DNA from: Mycetocola spongiae
Lineage (GTDB): Bacteria; Actinomycetota; Actinomycetes; Actinomycetales; Microbacteriaceae
DNA: 64,000 nt
Reading direction: 5' to 3'
Assembly (NCBI RefSeq): GCF_020424085.1
Contig: NZ_CP080203.1
Location: 3,100,001 to 3,164,000 of the forward strand
The stretch's first letter is position 1, and each line of letters opens with the position of its first letter. Below the pieces are notes generated by a model that was not told the origin of the DNA, ran no database searches, and was given only the letters and a program-made list of their open reading frames with translations. This document shows, one piece after another, positions 1-8,286 of this stretch. The translations under genes were made by a program, and so were the position numbers.

Positions 1-831
1 GGAGACGTTCAGGCTCACCGTGCGACCCAGCGGCGCCAGATCATCAAATTCCAGGGCCCGGGCGCGCAGCCCGCGGTGCCCGCGCAGCAGCCGCGCCGAG
101 AGCGCCGCGGCGGCCGTCTGCCGGGCCAGCGGTGCATGGGGGCCGTGCGCGCTGCCCGGCGAAAACGCGAGCACCTGGGTGGCCAGCGTGGGCCAGAGGG
201 GGTCGCGCCGCGTGTCTAACGCGGCCAGACAGGCCAGGCAGGGGCCCGCGCCGGGCTCGATAAACGGGCCCACCCGGATGATGCGGTCGCCATAGGTGAG
301 CGACAGATGGGGGATATCGGCGCCGAGCCAGGGCGCATAGCGCCGCGGGGCGCAAACAAAACCGGACACGATCACGGCGGCGGCGATGCCCGGGGCGGGG
401 GCCGCCTCCTCCCCGGCGCGGAGAATCGGCGGGGCGAGCCCGGCGTCCGCGGTCGCGCGCAGCAGCTCCGGAAGGGCCGGGCCGCCCGCGAGTGCCCAGG
501 CGGGCGCGGGAGTCCCGGGCGTGATGGATATGGGCGTGGTGGGCGCGGGATCGATCGGGGTGGGGCCGGGCGCGGGCGCGGCGGGATGCCCCTCGCGCAG
601 CGCCCCGGAGATCGCGGCAAGAAACTCGCGCACCCGCGCCTCGCCCAGATCGTGCTCGCGCCCGAGCCGCAGCAGCGTTGCCAGGCTTGCCCCGGGGCGC
701 AGCGCACCCAGCAGGATCTCGCATGCGGGCGGAAGATCCTCGAGCCGGGCCACGGGGCGGTCAAAGCCCAGCTGAAGGGCATGCGGCCCGCGCCACAGCA
801 CCGGAAGGCTCGGGTCCAGGCTCAGAATCAT
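1..831 (-). CDS. ThiF/cyclodehydratase-like protein, 3' end outside window
   Basis: An open frame of 277 codons runs from an ATG at 831 to the window edge, so the C-terminus is missing. No catalytic ATP-binding site is visible. The diagnostic stretch is residues 188-219, with GPFIEPGAGPCLACL followed by RRDPLWPTLATQ. This resembles the GP-x-PG-x-GPCLxC ... DPxWPxLxxQ signature of proteins annotated as bacteriocin-biosynthesis cyclodehydratase domain (TOMM leader-binding, ThiF-related). No precursor peptide or YcaO gene is visible nearby. In actinobacteria such genes often sit beside the Zincin_2 protease without a TOMM cluster, so a housekeeping role is possible. The segment at residues 85-110 is rich in Pro and Thr and looks like a linker. 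Family assignment is moderate; function is unknown. Confidence 0.6.
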   Translation of the reverse strand, partial: MILSLDPSLPVLWRGPHALQLGFDRPVARLEDLPPACEILLGALRPGASLATLLRLGREHDLGEARVREFLAAISGALREGHPAAPAPGPTPIDPAPTTPISITPGTPAPAWALAGGPALPELLRATADAGLAPPILRAGEEAAPAPGIAAAVIVSGFVCAPRRYAPWLGADIPHLSLTYGDRIIRVGPFIEPGAGPCLACLAALDTRRDPLWPTLATQVLAFSPGSAHGPHAPLARQTAAAALSARLLRGHRGLRARALEFDDLAPLGRTVSLNVS

Positions 832-881
832 GCGCCGATTATGCCGTCCCAGCCTGCGTATTGGCTCCCTGGTCGGCGGGG

Positions 882-919
882 AAAAAAGGGGCGGTGCGGA
901 AAAGCTTCCGCACCGCCCC
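882..919 (-). terminator. Rho-independent terminator of the metalloprotease gene
   Basis: A 14-bp perfect stem (888-901 with 906-919) has a 4-base loop. On the minus strand it is followed by six T residues. It lies 10 bases after the stop codon of the metalloprotease gene. Confidence 0.85.
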
Positions 920-928
920 GGGAACCGC

Positions 929-2299
929 CTAGCGGTTATCCTCCGGGTCCTCGGCGGAGCCCCCGGCCTCGCCGCGCAGCAGCGCCTCCAGCGCATCGTC
1001 CATCTCATCGCGCGCGGGTGCCTCGCCGCGGGCGGCGGCCTCGAGCCGGGCCACGAGGGCCGCCGGATCGTCGATATCCGCCGAGGTGGGGACCAGATCC
1101 GGGTGGGACCACAGCGCGTCGCGCGCCTCATCGCCCACCGCATCGGTCACGGTCTGCCACATTGCGGCGGCCTCGCGCAGGCGGCGCGGACGCAGCTCCA
1201 GGCCCACCAGCGTGGAGAAGGCCGATTCCGCCGGGCCACCCGTGGCGCGGCGGCGCTTGACGGTTTCGGAGAGGGCCTGCGCGCGCGGGAGACGCGTGGT
1301 GGCACGGGTGGTGACCACATCCACCCAGCCCTCGATCAGGGCGAGGGTGGTTTCCAGGCGGGCGAGGGTGGCCAGCTGTTCCTCGCTCTTGGGCGGAATC
1401 AGCGAACCATTGCTCAGCGCCTCGCGCAGCTGTTCGGGATTGGAGGGGTCGAAGTCCTCCGCGAGCGATTCCATGCGTTCGGTATCGATGTTTATGCCGC
1501 GGGCAAATGCGGTGATCGAGGAGATCAGGTGCAGGCGCAGCCAGCGCGCATTGCGGAAGAGCCGGGCATGCGCGAGCTCGCGCACGGCGAGATAAATCTG
1601 GATCTGATCCACGGGGATATCCAGGCCCTCGCCAAAGGCCGCAATATTCTGCGGGATCAGCACGGCGTGGTTATCCTCCATCAGCGGAATGCCGATATCG
1701 CCGCCCGAGACCACCTCGGTGGAGAGCTGGCCCACCACCTGGCCCAGCTGCAGGGCAAAGAGTGCCCCGCCCACGCTGCGCAGCATCTGGCTGGCGTTTT
1801 CGATCATGCCGCGCATCTCCTCGGGGGCCTGCTCGGCGAGAACCCGGCCGAGGGCATCGGAGATGCTCGTGGCCACGGGCTCGGCCAGCTGGGTCCAGAC
1901 CGGCATCGAGAGCCGCGACCATTCGGCGCGGCTCACGAGCGAGGGGGTCGCGCTGAGCGCGGAAAGCTGGGTGGCATCGGCGAGCCAGAGCGCGGCGATA
2001 TTCAGCGCCTGCTCGAGCTGGGCGCGCACCTCGGGGGTGGTCTCCACGCTGCCGGTATTGGCCAGTTTGCGGGCCTGCTCATCGGCCACCGACCAGTTCA
2101 CCTCGCCGTTGGCGGCACCGCTCATCGCGTTCTGAAGCTGCGAGAGCATGGCGGCAAGCGCCGCGGGGTCCGCGGGGAGTCCGGCGGCACCGGCAAGCTG
2201 TGAGGGGTCAACCCCGCCCTGTCCGGACAGAAACTGATTCAGCATCTCCCGGAATTCGTCCTCGGGATTTGTGGGGAATTCGTCTGGCACGTGCGCCAC
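929..2299 (-). CDS. Zincin_2 (DUF2342) zinc-dependent metalloprotease family protein
   Basis: This 456-residue protein matches the actinobacterial Zincin_2/DUF2342 family, often annotated as zinc-dependent metalloprotease or F420-biosynthesis-associated protein. The family-type motif is RELAHARLF, which gives an ExxH rather than a canonical HExxH, as is usual here. The region around it (QIQIYLAVRELAH) and the WLRLHLISS segment are characteristic. The C-terminal tail is acidic and low in complexity. The start is a GTG at 2299; a second in-frame GTG at 2293 has the better-spaced GGAAAGG ribosome site and could be the true start. A strong terminator follows the stop. The substrate is not known. 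Confidence 0.85.
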   Translation of the reverse strand: MAHVPDEFPTNPEDEFREMLNQFLSGQGGVDPSQLAGAAGLPADPAALAAMLSQLQNAMSGAANGEVNWSVADEQARKLANTGSVETTPEVRAQLEQALNIAALWLADATQLSALSATPSLVSRAEWSRLSMPVWTQLAEPVATSISDALGRVLAEQAPEEMRGMIENASQMLRSVGGALFALQLGQVVGQLSTEVVSGGDIGIPLMEDNHAVLIPQNIAAFGEGLDIPVDQIQIYLAVRELAHARLFRNARWLRLHLISSITAFARGINIDTERMESLAEDFDPSNPEQLREALSNGSLIPPKSEEQLATLARLETTLALIEGWVDVVTTRATTRLPRAQALSETVKRRRATGGPAESAFSTLVGLELRPRRLREAAAMWQTVTDAVGDEARDALWSHPDLVPTSADIDDPAALVARLEAAARGEAPARDEMDDALEALLRGEAGGSAEDPEDNR

Positions 2300-2457
2300 C
2301 TTTCCGATGTGCTCCGGGTTGCCCTTCCTACGCTACTGCCTCGCATGCGACCGCCGGGGGAAAACCAGGGTACTCCCTTCCGCCCGCCGCGAACAGGACA
2401 CGGTATTATTTTTCTGTGCCACCCGAACGTGGGGTACGGGGAAGAGGAGGGATCGAC

Positions 2458-3210
2458 GTGACGCAGCAGCCCAGCGACGCCAAAGATGTCCCCGAGCTGC
2501 CCGCCAGCCGGAGGCTACCCCACTATCCCGCCCCCGCCGATTCCGCGGAAAAAACAGCCGCGCCCCCGGCCGCTCCGCGCCCCGCGGCCGCGCGCCCCGT
2601 GCCCGTTACGGATCCGCCCGGGCATCGCACCCTCGGAATCATCGGCACGGTCCTCTTTTTTCCGGTGGGCATTTTTGCGCTGCTGCGCTCCTCCGAGTCC
2701 TCGCGCGCGTGCGCGGCGGGCGACCGGGAGCGGGCGCGCGCCGCGTCCACCCGGGCGCGCACGCTGTCCACGATTGCGATCGCGATCGGTGTCCCGTTCT
2801 GGGTCCTGGGCCTCGGTTTGGGGTTTATCCTGATCGGGTTATCGGGCCTCGCCGGCGGCGGGGTCGCGGGAGATCGGGTGGCGTTTCCGGAGCCCGCGGT
2901 GCCGGCCGTGCCCGTGGCCGACGCCGAGAGCGGAGATTATCGGGTGGGGATCTGGGGGATGGGTGACGAATCCGCGCGGATCACCATCAGCGTGAATGGC
3001 GCGGAGGAGTCCCGCTATTTTTTCCGGGATACCACCGTGGTCTATTACGGCCTGGAGCCGGGAGATACCGTCGAGATACGCGTGGATCCCGAGGCGGAGG
3101 GCCACGGATCCACCCCCGGATGCGGGTTCACCACGGTGGACGACGACTATATCCAATCAAATTTTGGCGTCCCCGCGCGCTGTAGCTTCACCCGGCCGCC
3201 GATAAACTGA
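2458..3210 (+). CDS. CD225/dispanin-family membrane protein with extracellular C-terminal domain
   Basis: The 250-residue protein starts at a GTG preceded six bases earlier by GAGGAGGG. An N-terminal Pro/Ala-rich cytosolic stretch of about 55 residues is followed by two hydrophobic segments (about 60-77 and 103-127). These flank a charged loop with SESSRACAAGDRERARAAS, the arrangement of CD225/dispanin (IFITM-like) proteins. After the second membrane segment comes a beta-rich C-terminal domain of about 110 residues with a single Cys pair (near residues 221 and 241). Dispanins in bacteria have no settled function. It is transcribed divergently from the metalloprotease gene. Confidence 0.7.
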   Translation: MTQQPSDAKDVPELPASRRLPHYPAPADSAEKTAAPPAAPRPAAARPVPVTDPPGHRTLGIIGTVLFFPVGIFALLRSSESSRACAAGDRERARAASTRARTLSTIAIAIGVPFWVLGLGLGFILIGLSGLAGGGVAGDRVAFPEPAVPAVPVADAESGDYRVGIWGMGDESARITISVNGAEESRYFFRDTTVVYYGLEPGDTVEIRVDPEAEGHGSTPGCGFTTVDDDYIQSNFGVPARCSFTRPPIN

Positions 3211-3311
3211 GCCGCCCCCAGGCAATGCTCGGCCCGGAACTCCTAAGCTAGAGTCTCGGAGCCTCTTTTCTCCGCTCCCGTTTTTCTCTCCGTTCCGAAA
3301 GGCCCCTCCCG

Positions 3312-4445
3312 GTGACCCTATTCACTCCCGAACCGACCGTTGCCTCACGGGACCCGCACGCTCGTCGTCGCCGCGCCGGATGGATTGCACTCGCGGTGGC
3401 CATGCTCCTGCTCCTGGCGATGGCCCTGTGGCCCAGCAATTATCTGGTGCAGCAGCCGGGCCCGGTGGCCAATACCATCGGCACCACCACGGTGGATAAG
3501 AAGGAGGTGCCGGTGATCGAAATCAACGGCGCCGAGACCTTCGATACGGAGGGAGCCCTGGACCTGCTCACGGTGCAGATCCTCGGGGATCGCGAGCGTC
3601 CGGCCAATTGGCTGAGCGTGGCCGCGGCCTGGTTTGATCCGAGCCGCACCGTGGTGCCGATCGACAGCGTCTATGCCCCGGGTATGACCAGCGGCCAGCG
3701 CGAGGAGCAGAATAAGCAGCTCATGGTGTCCTCGCAGCAGGATGCGGTGGCCGCGGCGCTCCTGCACCTGGGCTATTCGGTGCCGGCCAAGCTGCGCATC
3801 ACCACGATCCAGGAGGGCAGCCCCGCCGATGGCCCCCTGGTGATCGGCGATGAGGTGATCGCCATTAACGGCGAGGCCATGAGCGATCTGGAGGCCGTGC
3901 GCGCCGCCGTGAAAAATAACGCGGGTACCGAGCCGCTGAGCATCGACGTGATCCGCGATGGCGAGCCGCTCACCGTGAGCGCCACGCCCGTGAAGGTGAG
4001 CGAGCCGGGCGGAGCCACGCGCTATATGCTCGGCATCGGAACCGGCGAGGTTTTTGAGTTCCCCTTCGACGTAAAGATCCATCTTGAAGACATCGGCGGC
4101 CCGAGCGCCGGCATGATGTTTGCGCTGGGCATCATCGATAAGCTCACCCCCGGCAACCTCAACGGCGGAAAAAATATTGCGGGCACCGGAACCATCACCT
4201 CAGCCGGAACGGTGGGGGCCATCGGCGGGGTGCGCCAGAAACTCTTTGCCGCTAAGGATGCCGGTGCCGAGTACTTCCTCGCGCCCGAGAGCAACTGCGA
4301 TGAGGTCATTGGACATATCCCCGGGGACCTGCAGGTCTTCGCCGTAAAAACCCTCGACGATTCGCTTGCCGTGCTGCAGGCCGTGCGCGATGGGGGCGAC
4401 ATGACGGGGCTCCCGACCTGCTCCGCAGACGCCTCGGGGAAATAG
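3312..4445 (+). CDS. YlbL-family PDZ/Lon-like serine protease
   Basis: This 377-residue protein has an N-terminal membrane anchor (about residues 25-45), a PDZ domain (about 155-225) and a C-terminal S16 Lon-type proteolytic domain. The Ser-Lys dyad is visible as S265 in GGPSAGMMF and K310 in GGVRQKLFAAK. This arrangement is the YlbL family of secreted or membrane-bound Lon-like proteases, conserved in actinobacteria and Firmicutes. A TAGAGT -10-like box lies at 3248, giving a leader of about 55 bases. The start is GTG. It sits immediately upstream of the UPF0182 gene, a common neighbour in Microbacteriaceae. Confidence 0.9.
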   Translation: MTLFTPEPTVASRDPHARRRRAGWIALAVAMLLLLAMALWPSNYLVQQPGPVANTIGTTTVDKKEVPVIEINGAETFDTEGALDLLTVQILGDRERPANWLSVAAAWFDPSRTVVPIDSVYAPGMTSGQREEQNKQLMVSSQQDAVAAALLHLGYSVPAKLRITTIQEGSPADGPLVIGDEVIAINGEAMSDLEAVRAAVKNNAGTEPLSIDVIRDGEPLTVSATPVKVSEPGGATRYMLGIGTGEVFEFPFDVKIHLEDIGGPSAGMMFALGIIDKLTPGNLNGGKNIAGTGTITSAGTVGAIGGVRQKLFAAKDAGAEYFLAPESNCDEVIGHIPGDLQVFAVKTLDDSLAVLQAVRDGGDMTGLPTCSADASGK

Positions 4446-4504
4446 TTTTCCAGCCAACCCGCGTAGACTAGGCCGACGACCCCGATTTCCAACGAAGGCC
4501 TAAC

Positions 4505-7426
4505 GTGACGTCAGCTACCAATACTGCATCAACTCCAGCCCCCAAAAAGAGATCCCCACTCGCTATAACCGCGATCATCGTCGGCATATTAGTCGTGGCA
4601 TTCTTCGCTTTCTCGGGCTTCTATACCGACTTCCTCTGGTACGAACAGCTTGGCTTCACGGCCGTGCTCGCCACCAAGTGGATCGCCACGACCGCCATGT
4701 TCCTGATCGGTTTCATTGGCATGGCCGTCCCGGTATGGCTCAGCATCCACCTCGCGTATAAGCTGCGCCCGGTATATGCCAAGCTCTCGAGTCAGCTCGA
4801 CCGCTATCAGGAAATGATCGAGCCCCTGCGCAAGCTCGCCACCTACGGTATCCCCGTGGTGCTGGGCCTGTTTGCCGGTCTCTCCACCGCCGGACGGTGG
4901 GAAGTTGTGCTCATGTGGTTCAACTCCACGCCCACCGGTACGATCGATCCCCAGTTTGGTTTCGACGCCGCGTTTTATATGTTTGAGCTTCCGTTCTATC
5001 GCGGAATCGTGGCCTTTGCCTCGGCGGCCGTGCTGCTGAGCCTCATCCTGACCGCCGTGGTGTGCTATCTCTACGGTTCGATCCACCTGAGCGGCCGCGA
5101 GCTGCGTATCTCCAAGCACGCCCGCATCCAGATTGCCGTCCTCGCGGGCGTCTACCTGCTGCTGCAGGGTGTCTCGATCTGGTTTGACCAGTACGCCACG
5201 CTCAACCAGACTGGCGACCTCTTCACCGGTGTGAACTATACCGCCGCCAATGCCACGATCCCCGGAAAGATGATCCTCGCGGGCATCGCCGTATTTGTGG
5301 CTATTTTGTTCTTTGTCACCGCCTTCATCGGCCGCTGGCGCCTGCCCATCGTGGGTACCGCGCTGCTGCTGGTTTCCGCGCTTGTGGTGGGTGTGGCCTA
5401 TCCGGCCATCGTCCAGCGCTTCCAGGTGGCACCGAACGCCAAGAACCTCGAAACGGATTATCTGAAGCATAATATTGAGCTCACGCGCCTCGCGTATGGC
5501 CTCGATAAGGTTGAGGAAATCCCCTATGCGGCCACCACCGATGCCGAGCCGGGGGCCCTGCGTTCCGACGCCGAGACCACCGCAAATATCCGCATCATCG
5601 ACCCGGCCGTGGTCACCAAGTCCTTCCAGCAGCTTGAGCAGTTTAAGCAGTACTACAGCTTCAATAAGGTGCTGGATGTGGACCGCTACGAGATCGACGG
5701 CCGCACCCAGGATGCCGTGGTCGCCGTGCGTGAGCTGAACCAGGGCGGTATCGAGGGCGATAAGTGGGTGAACTCGGCGCTGGTCTATACCCACGGTTAT
5801 GGCCTCGTCGCTGCCTACGGTAATAAGCGCTCGAGCGATGGCCAGCCCGTGTTTATGCAGGCTGGTATCCCCTCCGCCGGAAAGCTCGGCGAGTTTGAGC
5901 CGCGCGTGTACTTCGGTGAGCGTTCCCCGGGCTATTCCGTGGTGGGTGCCCCCAAGGGTTCCAAGCCGGTTGAGCTCGACTATCCCGCGAGCCGCGATGG
6001 CGATCAGCAGGAGTACTACACGTTCACCGGCGACGGTGGGCCCAAGCTGGACAACATCTTCAATAAGCTCGTTTATGCGCTGAAGTTCCAGTCCGAGCAG
6101 ATATTCCTGTCCTCGGATGTAACCGATAGCTCGCAGATTCTTTATGACCGTGATCCGATCACGCGCGTAAAGAAGGCCGCCCCGTATCTCACGCTCGACT
6201 CCGATCCGTACCCCTCCGTGGTGGACGGCCGGATCAAGTGGATCATCGACGGCTATACCACCTCGGCCGACTTCCCGTATTCGAAGACCGTGAGCCTGTC
6301 GAGCTCGATCTCCGATGCCGAGGGTCGCTCCACGTATGCGCTGGACGATATCAACTACATGCGCAACTCGGTTAAGGCCACGGTTGATGCCTATGACGGC
6401 TCGGTCACGCTCTATGCGTGGGACGAGGACGACGCGGTGCTGAAGACCTGGCAGAAGATCTACCCCAACGCCATCAAGCCCATGTCGGAGATGAGCGGCG
6501 ATCTGATGAGCCACGTGCGCTATCCGAGCGATATGTTCAAGGTGCAGCGTAAGGTTCTGGGCGATTATCACGTCACCAACCCGGGACAGTTCTTCTCGCA
6601 GACCGATAAGTGGATCACGCCGAACGACCCGCAGTCCAAGGCCAACGATCCCAAGCTGCAGCCGCCGTACTTCCTGACCATGCAGATGCCCGGCCAGGAG
6701 AAGCCCAGCTACTCGCTGTACTCCACCTTCATTCCGCCCGGAAAGGGTGAGGACAGCCGTAACGTGCTCACCGGTTATCTCGCCGCCGACGCCAATGCCG
6801 GCAACGAGAAGGGTAAGCGCAGCGAGGACTACGGAAAGCTGCGATTGCTCACGCTGACCTCGGGAGACGCAATCCCCGGTCCGGGACAGGTGCAGAACAC
6901 GTTTAACGCCAACCAGGAAGTCTCCAAGGAGATCAACCTGCTCAAGCAGGGCCAGACCGAGGTGCTGAACGGTAACCTGCTGACCCTGCCCGTGGGTGGT
7001 GGACTGCTCTACGTCCAGCCGGTTTATGTGCAGTCCAGCGGTACCACCAAGTTCCCGCTGCTGCAGCGGGTGCTGGTGGCCTTCGGTGACAAGATCGCCT
7101 TTAGGTCCACGCTGGACGAGGCCCTGGATGAGCTGTTTGGTGGCGACTCCGGTGCCAGCGCCGGCGACGGCGATGCGGCAACCACGCCCGATCCCCAGCC
7201 GGGGGCCGGCACGGACGGGGAGACGCCCACCGAGGGGGAGACCCCGAGCACGGGCGGTTCCACCGATCCCGCCTCCGAGGAGACCGTGCGCGCCGCACTG
7301 ACCGATGCGGCGCAGGCCATGAAGGATAAGGCCGCGGCACTCGAAAAGGGTGACTGGGCCGCGTATGGTGAGGCCGATAAGAAGCTCACCGACGCGATCA
7401 ACCGCGCCAACGCCGCCCTGCAGTAG
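4505..7426 (+). CDS. UPF0182 family integral membrane protein
   Basis: This is a 973-residue member of UPF0182, a large membrane protein family conserved in actinobacteria. About seven hydrophobic segments occupy the first 300 residues. A large extracytoplasmic domain follows (about 310-870). A Gly/Thr/Pro/Glu-rich linker (about 880-925) leads to a short Ala-rich helical tail that resembles the end of other family members. The start is GTG, with AACGAAGG upstream. Codon usage is noticeably more uniform (many TAT, AAG, GAT) than in neighbouring genes, which fits a well-expressed protein. Biochemical function is not established for the family. Confidence 0.92.
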   Translation: MTSATNTASTPAPKKRSPLAITAIIVGILVVAFFAFSGFYTDFLWYEQLGFTAVLATKWIATTAMFLIGFIGMAVPVWLSIHLAYKLRPVYAKLSSQLDRYQEMIEPLRKLATYGIPVVLGLFAGLSTAGRWEVVLMWFNSTPTGTIDPQFGFDAAFYMFELPFYRGIVAFASAAVLLSLILTAVVCYLYGSIHLSGRELRISKHARIQIAVLAGVYLLLQGVSIWFDQYATLNQTGDLFTGVNYTAANATIPGKMILAGIAVFVAILFFVTAFIGRWRLPIVGTALLLVSALVVGVAYPAIVQRFQVAPNAKNLETDYLKHNIELTRLAYGLDKVEEIPYAATTDAEPGALRSDAETTANIRIIDPAVVTKSFQQLEQFKQYYSFNKVLDVDRYEIDGRTQDAVVAVRELNQGGIEGDKWVNSALVYTHGYGLVAAYGNKRSSDGQPVFMQAGIPSAGKLGEFEPRVYFGERSPGYSVVGAPKGSKPVELDYPASRDGDQQEYYTFTGDGGPKLDNIFNKLVYALKFQSEQIFLSSDVTDSSQILYDRDPITRVKKAAPYLTLDSDPYPSVVDGRIKWIIDGYTTSADFPYSKTVSLSSSISDAEGRSTYALDDINYMRNSVKATVDAYDGSVTLYAWDEDDAVLKTWQKIYPNAIKPMSEMSGDLMSHVRYPSDMFKVQRKVLGDYHVTNPGQFFSQTDKWITPNDPQSKANDPKLQPPYFLTMQMPGQEKPSYSLYSTFIPPGKGEDSRNVLTGYLAADANAGNEKGKRSEDYGKLRLLTLTSGDAIPGPGQVQNTFNANQEVSKEINLLKQGQTEVLNGNLLTLPVGGGLLYVQPVYVQSSGTTKFPLLQRVLVAFGDKIAFRSTLDEALDELFGGDSGASAGDGDAATTPDPQPGAGTDGETPTEGETPSTGGSTDPASEETVRAALTDAAQAMKDKAAALEKGDWAAYGEADKKLTDAINRANAALQ

Positions 7427-7441
7427 GGTCTGGCGCCGCGC

Positions 7442-7487
7442 GGCGGCCCCCGTAACCTCCCCGGAGGATACGGGGGCCGCCGTGTTT
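7442..7487 (+). terminator. Terminator after the UPF0182 gene
   Basis: A perfect 13-bp stem (7442-7454 with 7469-7481) is followed by GTGTTTT. The loop contains its own small CCTCC/GGAGG stem. Confidence 0.85.
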
Positions 7488-7571
7488 TATGTCCCGAAGA
7501 GGCGTGCGTGGGGCCGCCGCGGCGCGGTATTCCGCGGCAATTCCCGATCCGCCGCGCCGGGGGAGCGGGCC

Positions 7572-7603
7572 GATTGGCCTTCCCGAGCGGGGCGCTGTAG
7601 AGT
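7572..7603 (+). promoter_or_regulatory. Promoter of the first initiator tRNA gene
   Basis: TTGGCC and TAGAGT are separated by 18 bases, and the tRNA begins 11 bases after the -10 box. The second tRNA copy has the same layout. Confidence 0.6.
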
Positions 7604-7614
7604 AATACATGTAG

Positions 7615-7691
7615 CGCGGGATGGAGCAGTTCGGTAGCTCGCTGGGCTCATAACCCAGAGGTCGTAGGTTCAAATCCTGCTCCCGCAACCA
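7615..7691 (+). tRNA. Initiator tRNA-fMet (CAT), copy 1
   Basis: A 77-base tRNA with anticodon CAT and encoded CCA. It shows the initiator hallmarks: a C1-A72 mismatch at the acceptor end, and three consecutive G:C pairs next to the anticodon loop (GGG-CTCATAA-CCC). It is directly followed by a terminator hairpin. Confidence 0.95.
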
Positions 7692-7696
7692 AAATA

Positions 7697-7735
7697 AAAG
7701 GGCCGGAAATCTTCACAGATTTCCGGCCCTTTTGT
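7697..7735 (+). terminator. Terminator after tRNA-fMet copy 1
   Basis: AAAAGGGCCGGAAATC pairs with GATTTCCGGCCCTTTT. The stem is long and closes a short loop just after the tRNA CCA end. Confidence 0.85.
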
Positions 7736-7783
7736 GTTTCCTCTCGGGCTCGCGCGGTGGGTTTCGACGCGCCGGTTGTGGCC

Positions 7784-7815
7784 GATTGGTGTGACGTGGG
7801 GTCGCATGCTAATCT
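7784..7815 (+). promoter_or_regulatory. Promoter of the second initiator tRNA gene
   Basis: TTGGTG and TAATCT are separated by 18 bases, 11 bases before the tRNA. Each tRNA copy is therefore its own transcription unit. Confidence 0.6.
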
Positions 7816-7826
7816 GGAAAACGTAA

Positions 7827-7903
7827 CGCGGGGTGGAGCAGTTCGGTAGCTCGCCGGGCTCATAACCCGGAGGTCGTAGGTTCAAATCCTGCCCCCGCAA
7901 CCA
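7827..7903 (+). tRNA. Initiator tRNA-fMet (CAT), copy 2
   Basis: A 77-base tRNA with anticodon CAT, encoded CCA, a C1-A72 mismatch and the GGG/CCC anticodon stem. It differs from copy 1 at four positions. These make two compensated base pairs: position 7 with 66 (A-T versus G-C), and one anticodon-stem pair (T-A versus C-G). Confidence 0.95.
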
Positions 7904-7910
7904 GCAGAAC

Positions 7911-7953
7911 CGCCGCCGTGATTCCCAGGAATCACGGCGGCGGTTTTTTGTTC
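7911..7953 (+). terminator. Terminator after tRNA-fMet copy 2
   Basis: CCGCCGCCGTGATTCC pairs with GGAATCACGGCGGCGG and is followed by TTTTTTG. Confidence 0.9.
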
Positions 7954-8286
7954 CCGGGGGAGAGCTCGGGAGGTATTTCCCAAGACCGGGCGGCCCTCCT
8001 ACTGGGGTATTGACGAAACCTACTGAGAGCCCGCCAGGTTTACACGCAAAATCGGCCAGTGTGCTGTTGGTATGGCTCCGCTGCTCCTAGAGTCTTTTTG
8101 ATAGCTCATACGGAAGTAGAAGATTCGGGTTCTTCGCTTCGCGCTCCCTTTCGAGGCGGGCGATCGTTTACGGTCGGGGGACCGGACTGCGAGTGGGCCG
8201 TCTTGGGTCGGCCGGAACCTTTGGGGGGTAACGGCCGGCCACACTTCTTTAACTCCCCGCGGCGCCGACCCGCGTAGGCTGGGGGC
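7954..8286 (+). other. Unexplained intergenic stretch of about 330 bases
   Basis: No convincing protein frame is seen in this gap; only a 72-codon frame from a weak start (8059) is open. Base composition is visibly lower in GC than the flanks. A TAGAGT -10-like box lies near 8088, a widely spaced inverted pair AAACCT/AGGTTT lies near 8018-8044, and GGCCGGAACC...GGCCGGCC can pair near 8212-8240. The final TAGGCT (8275-8280) is the -10 box of the next gene. Confidence 0.4.

Noticed and set aside
4589-6571. A 660-codon open frame on the minus strand inside the UPF0182 gene
   Set aside because: Composition is His/Gly/Ile-rich as expected of an antisense shadow of a GC-biased gene; the plus-strand protein is a clear family member.
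8018-8044. TPP-riboswitch-like CTGAGA element
   Set aside because: Only this short motif is present; the rest of the conserved core is missing and the next gene is not in thiamine metabolism.
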